From DATKYV01 sp035528275 (GTDB taxonomy: Bacteria > Acidobacteriota > Terriglobia > UBA7540), in contig DATKYV010000124.1 of NCBI GenBank assembly GCA_035528275.1, positions 1 through 10,672 on the forward strand: a stretch of 10,672 bases of DNA. The letters are read 5' to 3'. Positions 1 to 5,892 of this stretch are shown here, piece after piece. The translations under genes and the position numbers were made by a program. The notes beneath the pieces are model-generated. The model was not told where the DNA came from. It worked only from the letters and a program-made list of their open reading frames with translations, and made no database searches. Every line of letters begins with the position of its first letter. Position 1 is the first letter of the stretch.

Positions 1-78
1 TGGTAGGCCCGAGCGGGCTCGAACCGCTGACCTCTACCGTGTCAAGGTAGCGCTCTAACCAAACTGAGCTACGGGCCT
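1..78 (-). tRNA. tRNA-Val, anticodon GAC
   Basis: The minus strand folds into a complete cloverleaf. The acceptor stem AGGCCCG pairs perfectly with CGGGCCT, the D-stem is GCTC/GAGC, and the anticodon stem CTACC/GGTAG closes the loop TTGACAC. The T-stem AGCGG/CCGCT closes TTCGAGC, the discriminator base is A, and the CCA end is encoded. Loop positions 34-36 read GAC, so it decodes valine codons GUC and probably GUU. The 5' end is at 78 and the encoded CCA occupies 3-1, so the gene ends exactly at the window edge and its terminator is out of view. No paired variable arm, as expected for tRNA-Val. Confidence 0.97.
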
Positions 79-101
79 GCGAGACCTACCACAGCAGAGA
101 C

Positions 102-131
102 AACATCCCGCGCCACTTCCGGTGCAGTCAA
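102..131 (-). promoter_or_regulatory. Possible promoter of the tRNA-Val gene
   Basis: On the minus strand TTGACT (131-126) matches the sigma70 -35 box in 5 of 6 positions. A poor -10 candidate, GATGTT (107-102), follows after an 18-base spacer. This would start transcription roughly at 95, about 17 bases before the tRNA 5' end. The position suits a tRNA gene but the weak -10 makes this tentative. Confidence 0.3.
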
Positions 132-217
132 CCTGTTCTGCGTGGTCTCAACAGCAAAAGTAGCGTAATTCCTGCGGGCTGTCAACGGAGCCGGCGGTCA
201 GCGACGGGACAACAGAA

Positions 218-246
218 TTGGGAAGAGTCGCCGTCTGACGTATAAT
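218..246 (+). promoter_or_regulatory. Sigma70-type promoter of the HD-domain gene
   Basis: TTGGGA (218-223, 4 of 6 matches to the -35 consensus) is followed after exactly 17 bases by a perfect TATAAT (241-246). Transcription should begin near 253, giving a leader of about 20 bases that contains the ribosome binding site. Spacing, a consensus -10 and position all agree, so this is one of the more convincing promoters in the window. Confidence 0.75.
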
Positions 247-260
247 GTCGGGCCAATCGG

Positions 261-266
261 AAGGAG
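261..266 (+). promoter_or_regulatory. Ribosome binding site AAGGAG
   Basis: AAGGAG lies six bases ahead of the ATG at 273, an ideal Shine-Dalgarno spacing. It fixes the start of the HD-domain gene. Confidence 0.85.
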
Positions 267-272
267 AGAACC

Positions 273-875
273 ATGGATCGTCAAGCAGCTTGGGACCTGC
301 TCTGTGAGTTCACGAAGAATGAAAACCTACGCAAACATGCGCTGGCCGTTGAGGCCTGCATGCGCACGTATGCGCGGAAAGTCGGCGAAGACGAAGAGAA
401 GTGGGCAGCCGTGGGGTTGATTCACGATTTCGATTACGAAATCTACCCCGACGCCCCCGACCATCCGACGAAGGGAAGCGAGATTCTGAAAGAAAGAGGC
501 TGGTCCGAGGAGGTCCGCAGGGCGATTCTGGGCCACGCAGACTACACTGGCGTTCCCAGAGACACAGTTTTGGCGAAGGCGCTCTTTGCTTGCGACGAAC
601 TGCCGGGCTTCATCACCGCCTGCGCTCTAGTGCGGCCTGACCGGATTTTGAGCCTGGAGGCCAAATCGGTGCGCAAGCGGATGAAGGACAAAGCCTTCGC
701 GCGCTCGGTGAGCCGCGAGGATATTACGAAAGGCGCCGAGGAGCTGGGCGTGCCGCTCGACGAACACATCACTTTCTGCATTCAGGCCATGCGAGAAATC
801 GCCGAGAAGCTTGACCTTGGCCCAAGAGAAAGTCCTTCCGGGCCAAGTGCGACCTCGGGCACCACGACGACGTAG
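273..875 (+). CDS. HD-domain (HDIG-type) phosphohydrolase-like protein
   Basis: A 200-residue soluble protein with the metal-binding pattern of the HD superfamily: H22 (RKHALAVE), the H51-D52 pair (GLIHDFDYE), H64, H88 (ILGHAD) and D108 (ACDEL). The superfamily hydrolyses phosphate mono- or diesters such as nucleotides, but this short single-domain branch is widespread and has no assigned substrate that I know of, so only the fold and probable metal-dependent hydrolase activity are called. Residues 1-181 look like the whole usual protein. The last 18 or so residues are a Ser/Thr/Gly/Pro-rich tail that seems extra and disordered. The ATG is fixed by AAGGAG six bases upstream and by the promoter at 218-246. 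There is no signal peptide or membrane segment. It stands alone, convergent with the nuclease gene only 17 bases away. Confidence 0.88.
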   Translation: MDRQAAWDLLCEFTKNENLRKHALAVEACMRTYARKVGEDEEKWAAVGLIHDFDYEIYPDAPDHPTKGSEILKERGWSEEVRRAILGHADYTGVPRDTVLAKALFACDELPGFITACALVRPDRILSLEAKSVRKRMKDKAFARSVSREDITKGAEELGVPLDEHITFCIQAMREIAEKLDLGPRESPSGPSATSGTTTT

Positions 876-892
876 GCCTACCAGGTCGGGAT

Positions 893-2281
893 TCAAAGAG
901 AAACCTTTTCGAGATAAGAGGGGATGTGAGTGTCCCAACTGAGCTGGCGGCCGATCTTTTCCCCGAGCGCGGCGGCAGCTTGCGGTTCGCCGTGGACCAC
1001 AAACGTCTTCCGGGGTGGTTGGGGAAACTGGCCGAGCCATCGCAGGATTTCGCCATAGTCGGCGTGGGCGCTGAGGTTATCCAACCTCTCGACGCGGGCG
1101 CGAATCCGCACTTGGCGGCCGTGCATCTTGACGGACTCCGCACCGGACTGGATTGCCCGGCCCCGCGTGCCCGCTGCCTGAAATCCCACGAAGAGGACCG
1201 TATTTCGGTGGTCCGGGAGGCAGCGCTCCAGGTGGTGAAGCACGCGTCCGCCGGTGGCCATGCCGCTGGCGGAGATGATGATCATCGGATAGCGCGCCTG
1301 GTTCAGGGCCTTCGACTGCTCGACGGTGCGGTCGAAATGGACATCAGGGGGTGAGAACGGTTTCACGCCGCGCGACTCGAGTTGAACGGTCTCCACGTCG
1401 TGATCCTCATGGTGGCGGCGGTAGAGGTCCGTGACGTCGATGGCCATGGGACTGTCGACGTGAATGGGAAGCGAGGGAATCGTCTCCCGCTCGATCATCT
1501 CCCGCAGCAGGTAGAGCAATTCCTGGGTGCGCCCCACAGCGAAGGAAGGAATAATCAACGTCCCGCCGCGACGGGTGGTCTGCTCGACGATTTCAGAAAG
1601 GCGTTGCCGAACGTCGTCGGCAGGGTGCAAGCGGTCGCCGTAGGTTGATTCCACCAGCATGTAATCGACCGGGCCGGGCACCACGGGCTCGGGAATGATG
1701 AGTTGAGGAAAACGGCCCACGTCGCCGGAAAAGAGCACCTTGGTTGTCCTGCCGTTTTCGCGGACCGTGACCTCCACCATCCGCGCGCCCAGGATGTGCC
1801 CGGCAAAGAAGAAGCGTATCGAGAAATGCGAAGAAAGCTCCTGCGAGCCCGAATCGCCGACGGCGCGAAAGGATTCGAGCGATTTCACCGCCTCCTCGTA
1901 GGTATATAGAGGCAAAGCAGGCTTGTGTTTGCTAAAGCCCTTGAAGTTGGCGTATTCGGCGTCTTCTTCCTGGAGGTGCCCGGAGTCCGGCAGAACGATG
2001 CGCGCCAGGTCCACGGTGGCCGGCGAGGCCAGAACCTGCCCGCGAAACCCGTCCTTGACGAGGCGGGGAACGTACCCGACGTGGTCCAGGTGAGCGTGCG
2101 TCAGCACAACCCAACGGAGGGAGGAGGGCGGCACGGGAAGCGGCTCCCAGTTGCGCTCCCGCCACTCTTTGGCGCCCTGAAACAAACCACAGTCAATCAG
2201 CAGCCGCTCGCCTTCCGATTCGAGGAGGTACTTGGATCCGGTGACGGTTCCCGTGGCGCCGAGAAATTGAAGAGTTGCCAT
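893..2281 (-). CDS. Beta-CASP metallo-beta-lactamase nuclease (CPSF/RNase-like)
   Basis: A 462-residue cytoplasmic protein of the bacterial branch related to CPSF-73 and Thermus TTHA0252, predicted to be a zinc-dependent RNA nuclease. The metallo-beta-lactamase half carries H62-A-H64-L-D66-H67, H162 in AGHILGA and D187 in FSGDVGR. The beta-CASP part starts around VESTYGD (E211, motif A) and includes the helix SFAVGRTQELL (246-256) and SASGMATGG (337-345). The C-terminal region has the two family histidines, H406 in LSAHAD and H430 in VVHGE. All expected catalytic residues are present and the length is normal, so it should be active. It begins MATLQFLGATGTVTGS, typical for the family, which supports the ATG at 2281, yet no Shine-Dalgarno sequence precedes it. 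It is 83 bases downstream of the mutase gene on the same strand. RNA substrate and exo- versus endonuclease activity cannot be told from the sequence. Confidence 0.92.
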   Translation of the reverse strand: MATLQFLGATGTVTGSKYLLESEGERLLIDCGLFQGAKEWRERNWEPLPVPPSSLRWVVLTHAHLDHVGYVPRLVKDGFRGQVLASPATVDLARIVLPDSGHLQEEDAEYANFKGFSKHKPALPLYTYEEAVKSLESFRAVGDSGSQELSSHFSIRFFFAGHILGARMVEVTVRENGRTTKVLFSGDVGRFPQLIIPEPVVPGPVDYMLVESTYGDRLHPADDVRQRLSEIVEQTTRRGGTLIIPSFAVGRTQELLYLLREMIERETIPSLPIHVDSPMAIDVTDLYRRHHEDHDVETVQLESRGVKPFSPPDVHFDRTVEQSKALNQARYPMIIISASGMATGGRVLHHLERCLPDHRNTVLFVGFQAAGTRGRAIQSGAESVKMHGRQVRIRARVERLDNLSAHADYGEILRWLGQFPQPPRKTFVVHGEPQAAAALGEKIGRQLSWDTHIPSYLEKVSL

Positions 2282-2364
2282 AATGTGTGCTGGGATGAGA
2301 GGCGACGCGAAAAGAGGAGCTTGTTCGGGTCAGCCCGGCAGTCAATCCACTCCTGTGTTTGAAT

Positions 2365-3975
2365 TCAAATCACAACCGATTCCTGGTACTCGCCGAATAC
2401 CCTGCGCAGTGTGTCCGATATTTCTCCCACGGTGGCGCAGGATTTCACGGCCGCGAGGATTGCGGGCTTCAGGTTCTCGTTTGAACGGGCCGTGGCCTCC
2501 ACCTTTTTCAGCGTGGCCGCCACGCGCGCCCTGTCGCGCCGCGCCCGAAGTTCTTGGAGGCGCTTCACCTGCGAGCGCTCGACCTCAAGGTCGATGCGGA
2601 GGATGGGAGGCAGGGCCGTTTCCTCTCCGGTGTGCCGGTTCACACCTACCACAACCTGCTCGCCGGACTCCACGGCTTTCTGGTAATCGTAGGCCGCCTG
2701 CTGAATCTCGCGCTGGATGTACCCGGTCTCGATGGCCCGCAACACACCACCCATGCCATCAATCTTACTCAGATATTCCCTCGCGCCTTGCTCGATCCGG
2801 TTCGTGAGCTTTTCGATTGTGTACGATCCGGCCAGCGGATCTACGGTGTTCGGCACACCGCTTTCTAACGCCAGAATCTGCTGGGTCCGTAACGCGATGA
2901 GTGCCGACGCCTCCGTGGGCAGGGCCAGAGCCTCATCGCGGGCATTGGTGTGAAGCGACTGGGTGCCACCCAAGACAGCCGCCAGGGCTTGCAGCGTCAC
3001 CCGCACGATATTCACATCGGGCTGTCGGGGTGTGAGGGTACTCCCGGCGGTCTGAACGTGGAAGCGGAACATCATTGAACGGGGATTCCGTGCCTTGAAG
3101 CGCTCGCGCAAGAGGCGCGCCCAGAGGCGGCGCGCAGCGCGAAACTTCGCGACCTCTTCGAGCAGATCGTTGTGCGCGTTCAGGAAAAACGAAAGGCGCG
3201 GCGCAATGTCATCCACCGCGAGGCCGCGGGCCAAGGCGGCTTCGAGATAGGCGATTCCATTCGCCAGAGTAAAGGCCACTTCCTGGATGGCCGTCGATCC
3301 TGCCTCGCGGATGTGATATCCGCTGATCGAAATGGTATTCCACTCCGGCGCGTGGCCGCGGCAGAAGGAGAAGATGTCGGTAACGATGCGAATGGCAGGC
3401 TGGGGTGGATAGATGTAAGTGCCCCGCGCGATGTATTCCTTGAGGATGTCGTTTTGAACCGTTCCGGAAAGCTTGGAGAGGTCGGCCCCCTGCTTTTCCG
3501 CCACGGCGAAGTACAGGGCCAGCAGAATGGCCGCCGTGGCGTTGATGGTCATGGAGGTTGAGACGCGCTCGAGAGGAATATCCTGAAAGAGCAACTCCAT
3601 GTCTTCGAGCGAGTCGATGGCTACACCCACGCGCCCCACTTCGCCCCGAGCCAAAGAATGGTCGGAATCCAACCCGATTTGCGTGGGCAGGTCGAAGGCC
3701 ACGGAAAGTCCCGTCTGGCCCTGCGCCAGCAGGTAGCGGAAGCGGGCGTTGGATTCCCGCGCCGTCCCGAAGCCCGCGTATTGGCGCATCGTCCAAAGGC
3801 GGCTGCGGTAGAGAGTGGGATAGACCCCGCGTGTAAAGGGATATTCGCCGGGGAATCCCAGGCTCTGCTCCCAATCCCAATCCGCCATGTCGGCAGGCTT
3901 GTGAGAGGCTTCGAGTTCCAGGCCTGAGGCCGTCTTGAACCTATCTTTCAGCTCTTTGTTCGGCCGGGAGGTCAT
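2365..3975 (-). CDS. Methylmalonyl-CoA mutase, large (catalytic) subunit without B12 domain
   Basis: A 536-residue protein matching the substrate-binding TIM-barrel half of the adenosylcobalamin-dependent acyl-CoA mutases, which interconvert methylmalonyl-CoA and succinyl-CoA or related branched acyl-CoAs. Family landmarks: YPFTRGVYPTLY (45-56), WTMRQYAGF (61-69), SVAFDLPTQIG (91-101), GTVQNDILKEYIARGTY (171-187), SISGYHIREAG (216-226) and TQSLHTNARDEA further on. By recalled comparison with the Propionibacterium enzyme, Y66, Q174, R184, Y220 and H221 correspond to Y89, Q197, R207, Y243 and H244. Keeping Tyr and Arg at the first and third of these points to methylmalonyl-CoA rather than isobutyryl-CoA, where Phe and Gln are found. 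The cobalamin-binding domain (DxHxxG) is absent, so a separate small subunit is needed. I chose the ATG at 3975. The frame is open to a TTG at 4044, but that codon is merely two codons past the in-frame stop of the preceding gene, and the 23 extra residues do not look like family sequence. No clear Shine-Dalgarno site is visible at either start. Confidence 0.92.
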   Translation of the reverse strand: MTSRPNKELKDRFKTASGLELEASHKPADMADWDWEQSLGFPGEYPFTRGVYPTLYRSRLWTMRQYAGFGTARESNARFRYLLAQGQTGLSVAFDLPTQIGLDSDHSLARGEVGRVGVAIDSLEDMELLFQDIPLERVSTSMTINATAAILLALYFAVAEKQGADLSKLSGTVQNDILKEYIARGTYIYPPQPAIRIVTDIFSFCRGHAPEWNTISISGYHIREAGSTAIQEVAFTLANGIAYLEAALARGLAVDDIAPRLSFFLNAHNDLLEEVAKFRAARRLWARLLRERFKARNPRSMMFRFHVQTAGSTLTPRQPDVNIVRVTLQALAAVLGGTQSLHTNARDEALALPTEASALIALRTQQILALESGVPNTVDPLAGSYTIEKLTNRIEQGAREYLSKIDGMGGVLRAIETGYIQREIQQAAYDYQKAVESGEQVVVGVNRHTGEETALPPILRIDLEVERSQVKRLQELRARRDRARVAATLKKVEATARSNENLKPAILAAVKSCATVGEISDTLRRVFGEYQESVVI

Positions 3976-4047
3976 GGATAAGTGCTCAACGCAAGATAAC
4001 ACCCGAAGGCTGGGAGCTCCAAACGTTCTCCCCAGGACCGCCAAACG

Positions 4048-4326
4048 TTATCGAACGCTCCGCGCCTTCGCCAAAGAATAAAGGCAGAAAATGAGCAAGA
4101 GTATCGTAAAGCCGGCCAGTAACCCAAACCGAATCAATCCCACCGAGGGGGTCGTCCGATAGTAGCGCCACTCAGTGAATGACACGCTGGCGCCGGCGAA
4201 GGCCAGAAACAGGAAGGCCAAACCCACCAGCAAGTGGAACAAGCGCTGAATGTGGCGGAACGAAGCTTGGAGCAGGTTTCCAAGCCTGCCCCACGTTTCA
4301 CGCTTTGCCACCGGACTCTCAGCCAT
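4048..4326 (-). CDS. Small two-helix membrane protein of unknown function
   Basis: A 92-residue protein with two hydrophobic stretches suited to membrane helices, about residues 30-50 (HLLVGLAFLFLAFAGASVSF) and 67-85 (FGLLAGFTILLLIFCLYSL). They are joined by a short polar loop (TEWRYYRTTPS), and the N-terminus and C-terminus are basic, which would place both ends in the cytoplasm. I do not recognise the family. It lies 72 bases upstream of the mutase gene on the same strand and could be its first co-transcribed gene, though nothing links it functionally to acyl-CoA metabolism. No Shine-Dalgarno site precedes the ATG; instead promoter-like boxes sit so close that the transcript may start at or next to the ATG. 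The hydrophobic pattern and codon use support a real gene; there is no other evidence. Confidence 0.65.
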   Translation of the reverse strand: MAESPVAKRETWGRLGNLLQASFRHIQRLFHLLVGLAFLFLAFAGASVSFTEWRYYRTTPSVGLIRFGLLAGFTILLLIFCLYSLAKARSVR

Positions 4327-4334
4327 GCACGATT

Positions 4335-4363
4335 ATATTAGAAAGGTTTGCGCGGCCAGTCAA
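4335..4363 (-). promoter_or_regulatory. Candidate promoter, possibly leaderless, for the 92-residue membrane protein gene
   Basis: On the minus strand TTGACT (4363-4358) and TAATAT (4340-4335) are separated by 17 bases. A start of transcription 7-9 bases downstream would fall at about 4328-4326, on or beside the A of the ATG at 4326. A perfect TATAAT also lies at 4337-4332 but would need a 20-base spacer. The region forms the minus-strand half of a divergent promoter zone. Confidence 0.5.
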
Positions 4364-4384
4364 TTCGTGTTGCATCGTTTCGCC

Positions 4385-4414
4385 TTGACAGTGCCGAAAG
4401 CCCAATCATACAAT
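4385..4414 (+). promoter_or_regulatory. Strong sigma70-type promoter of the 101-residue gene
   Basis: A perfect TTGACA (4385-4390) and TACAAT (4409-4414, 5 of 6) are separated by 18 bases. Transcription should start near 4421, about 14 bases before the GTG at 4435. It points away from the minus-strand promoter at 4335-4363, so the two share a divergent intergenic region. Confidence 0.72.
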
Positions 4415-4434
4415 TTGTTCTGATTTGAACGCAC

Positions 4435-4740
4435 GTGCGAGCGGGTGGACTTTTGGACCTGGACGACAACTTCAAGCGCCTCGTCAAAGAACTCGGCTAC
4501 GCCATCAATGAGTCCCTCTCCGACTCGGAGAAGATTGCGGACGTGATGGCCAGGATACGCGCCGCGGGCTACGATCTTTACCTGGTGCTCGAGGTCACGA
4601 TTGGCTTCAACAAGCGGGGCGATGGGAATCTCGTCCATCGGCAGAAGCTGGACTCCGGCCATTCTCGCAGCACCGAACTCCACCTCACCAACCAGGACAC
4701 ACAGTTTCTGCGCGCCCTGAAAATCAGCATGGAAGAATAA
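4435..4740 (+). CDS. Hypothetical small soluble protein
   Basis: A 101-residue protein whose family I do not recognise. It is charged, with no signal peptide or membrane segment. The first half (about residues 10-45) looks helical, with DNFKRLVKELGYAINESLSD and KIADVMARIRAAG. A more hydrophobic, strand-like stretch DLYLVLEVTIGFN (47-59) follows, then a polar tail. The codons are strongly G/C at third positions in this frame, in line with the neighbours, which supports coding on this strand. The upstream promoter is among the best in the window. The GTG at 4435 is the first usable start and sits inside a 10-base palindrome. A TTG at 4453 (followed by DLDDNF) is an alternative, with GGTGGA only three bases ahead of it, so the true N-terminus could be six residues shorter. 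The Memo gene follows after 138 bases with its own promoter. Confidence 0.7.
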   Translation: MRAGGLLDLDDNFKRLVKELGYAINESLSDSEKIADVMARIRAAGYDLYLVLEVTIGFNKRGDGNLVHRQKLDSGHSRSTELHLTNQDTQFLRALKISMEE

Positions 4741-4843
4741 AGGTTTTCGCGCCGGGCCGTCAGCGAGCTTGAAGGCGGCGGGCATTCGTTCGTCCCGGCG
4801 GAGCCGTTGAATCACGGGGACCGGCCCGAGCACCCGGCCTGAC

Positions 4844-4872
4844 TTGACACACCCGGGGGCGGGAGCTAGGAT
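4844..4872 (+). promoter_or_regulatory. Candidate leaderless promoter of the Memo-family gene
   Basis: A perfect TTGACA (4844-4849) is followed after 17 bases by TAGGAT (4867-4872, 4 of 6). Six bases then separate the box from the ATG at 4879, so transcription would begin at the start codon itself. AGGA (4868-4871) could instead be read as a Shine-Dalgarno core seven bases before the ATG. The two readings exclude each other, and the ideal -35 with ideal spacing favours the promoter. Confidence 0.55.
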
Positions 4873-4878
4873 TTTCCC

Positions 4879-5706
4879 ATGCCATCCCCGGCTGTCCGCC
4901 ATCCCGCCGTGGCGGGGCGCTTTTATCCGGGAAAGCCCGAAACGCTGAGGCACGACCTCGACGAATATCTCGGTCCTGACGCGGCCGCGGCCGACAAGAC
5001 CGTCAACGCCATCGGCTGTGTAGTGCCGCACGCCGGCTACATGTACTCCGGCCACGTGGCCGGCGCGGTCTATCGCAAGCTCCCGGCGCGCGGCTCCTAC
5101 GTCATCCTCTGCCCAAACCACACGGGCCGGGGCGCTCCCCTGGCCATGATGTCGAGCGGCGCATGGCGAACCCCGCTCGGTGAGGTTGCCATTGACAGTT
5201 CACTTGCCTCCTCAGTGCGTCAGGGCTGCCACCTGGTGATGGAGGATGCCGCCGCGCACGCCGAAGAGCATTCACTCGAGGTTCAACTGCCTTTCCTGCA
5301 GCAGATGCAGGAGGACTTCACTTTTGTCCCCATCGCCATCGGGGTGGGAGGCTATGCCGTCCTGGACTCGCTTGGGCGGGGCCTCGCCCAGGCAGCGAAA
5401 CGCGCGGCGAAGCCCTTCCTGATCATCGCTTCCAGCGACATGAACCATTACGAGCCGGACAGCATCACGCGGGTGAAGGACCGCAAGGCCATCGATAAGA
5501 TTATCGCGCTCGATCCCGAAGGGCTCTACGACGTCATCCGCCGTGAGGACATCTCGATGTGCGGCTACGGGCCCACCATCGCGATGCTCACCGCCGCAAA
5601 GGAGCTGGGAGCTTCAAAAGCTGAACTCGTCAAGTACGCCACCTCCGCGGATGCCAGCGGCGACCGCTCCGCCGTCGTCGGGTACGCGGGGATCATCGTT
5701 TCCTAG
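4879..5706 (+). CDS. amrB: AmmeMemoRadiSam system protein B (Memo family)
   Basis: A 275-residue soluble protein that matches the Memo family over its full length. It begins with RHPAVAGRFYPG (7-18), followed by VVPHAGYMYSGHVAG (48-62), CPNH (78-81), AEEHSLEVQLPF (128-139), the signature IIASSDMNHYEP (182-193), MCGYGP (227-232) and the ending SGDRSAVVGYAGI (260-272). H51, H81 and C228 correspond, as I recall, to H49, H81 and C244 that bind copper in human MEMO1. The fold is related to extradiol dioxygenases. In prokaryotes the protein is often encoded with an AMMECR1-like protein and a radical-SAM enzyme, and the system's reaction is not established. Neither partner is visible here. Start chosen at the ATG at 4879, where the conserved N-terminus begins. 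A hairpin 23 bases after the stop may help to end the transcript. Confidence 0.93.
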   Translation: MPSPAVRHPAVAGRFYPGKPETLRHDLDEYLGPDAAAADKTVNAIGCVVPHAGYMYSGHVAGAVYRKLPARGSYVILCPNHTGRGAPLAMMSSGAWRTPLGEVAIDSSLASSVRQGCHLVMEDAAAHAEEHSLEVQLPFLQQMQEDFTFVPIAIGVGGYAVLDSLGRGLAQAAKRAAKPFLIIASSDMNHYEPDSITRVKDRKAIDKIIALDPEGLYDVIRREDISMCGYGPTIAMLTAAKELGASKAELVKYATSADASGDRSAVVGYAGIIVS

Positions 5707-5729
5707 AATCCTGCCCATCGGTGTGCGGA

Positions 5730-5747
5730 GCCTGGTCGCGGCCAGGC
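5730..5747 (+). terminator. Hairpin after the Memo gene, weak terminator candidate
   Basis: GCCTGG (5730-5735) pairs perfectly with CCAGGC (5742-5747) around a six-base loop, 23 bases after the stop codon. No T-run follows, so it is not a canonical intrinsic terminator; it may stabilise the mRNA 3' end or be chance in GC-rich DNA. Confidence 0.3.
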
Positions 5748-5826
5748 ACAGGAACCCCAGTTCCGGGCATGCCTCCCCGGGCCAGCCAGGAAGTCCCTCG
5801 TGGATTATCTCGGATTAATTGCATTC

Positions 5827-5855
5827 TTGACAATAAAACCCAAGTAGGCTAAAGG
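5827..5855 (+). promoter_or_regulatory. Possible promoter of the ABC-2 permease gene
   Basis: A perfect TTGACA (5827-5832) stands in the AT-richest part of the 5707-5892 spacer. At 17 bases the -10 would be TAAAGG (5850-5855), only 3 of 6 matches. A perfect 6-base dyad (5858-5872) lies just downstream, near the predicted transcription start, where an operator could sit. The -35 is convincing, the -10 is not. Confidence 0.4.
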
Positions 5856-5857
5856 AT

Positions 5858-5872
5858 GAAGGATATTCCTTC
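5858..5872. repeat. Inverted repeat GAAGGA-TAT-TCCTTC
   Basis: A perfect 6-base dyad with a 3-base centre, 20 bases before the permease ATG. It could be an operator for a dimeric regulator or a small leader hairpin. No other copy was noticed in the window. Confidence 0.4.
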
Positions 5873-5892
5873 GCGACGGCGGGCCGGGACTG

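Noticed and set aside
1..272. tRNA gene as an integration site for a mobile element
   Set aside because: No integrase, no direct repeat of the tRNA 3' end and no phage-like gene are present on the visible side; the other side is out of view.
872..881. 10-base palindrome GTAGGCCTAC at the end of the HD gene
   Set aside because: It includes the stop codon, has no loop to form a hairpin and no T-run. In a 17-base gap between convergent genes it is probably chance.
926..1354. 142-codon + strand open frame antisense to the nuclease gene
   Set aside because: The nuclease frame on the other strand has all catalytic motifs in order, so this one is a shadow.
3209..3880. 223-codon minus-strand open frame inside the mutase gene
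   Set aside because: It is a +1/-1 frame shadow of the mutase; the product is low in hydrophobic order and rich in Arg, Gly and His.
4750..4800. CGCCGGG/CCCGGCG 7-base inverted repeat between the 101-residue gene and the Memo gene
   Set aside because: The arms are 37 bases apart, purely G/C and not followed by a T-run; such pairs are expected by chance in this composition.
4360..5121. 253-codon minus-strand open frame over the 101-residue gene and the start of the Memo gene
   Set aside because: It overlaps the certain N-terminus of the Memo protein and two strong + promoters, and its composition looks like an antisense translation.
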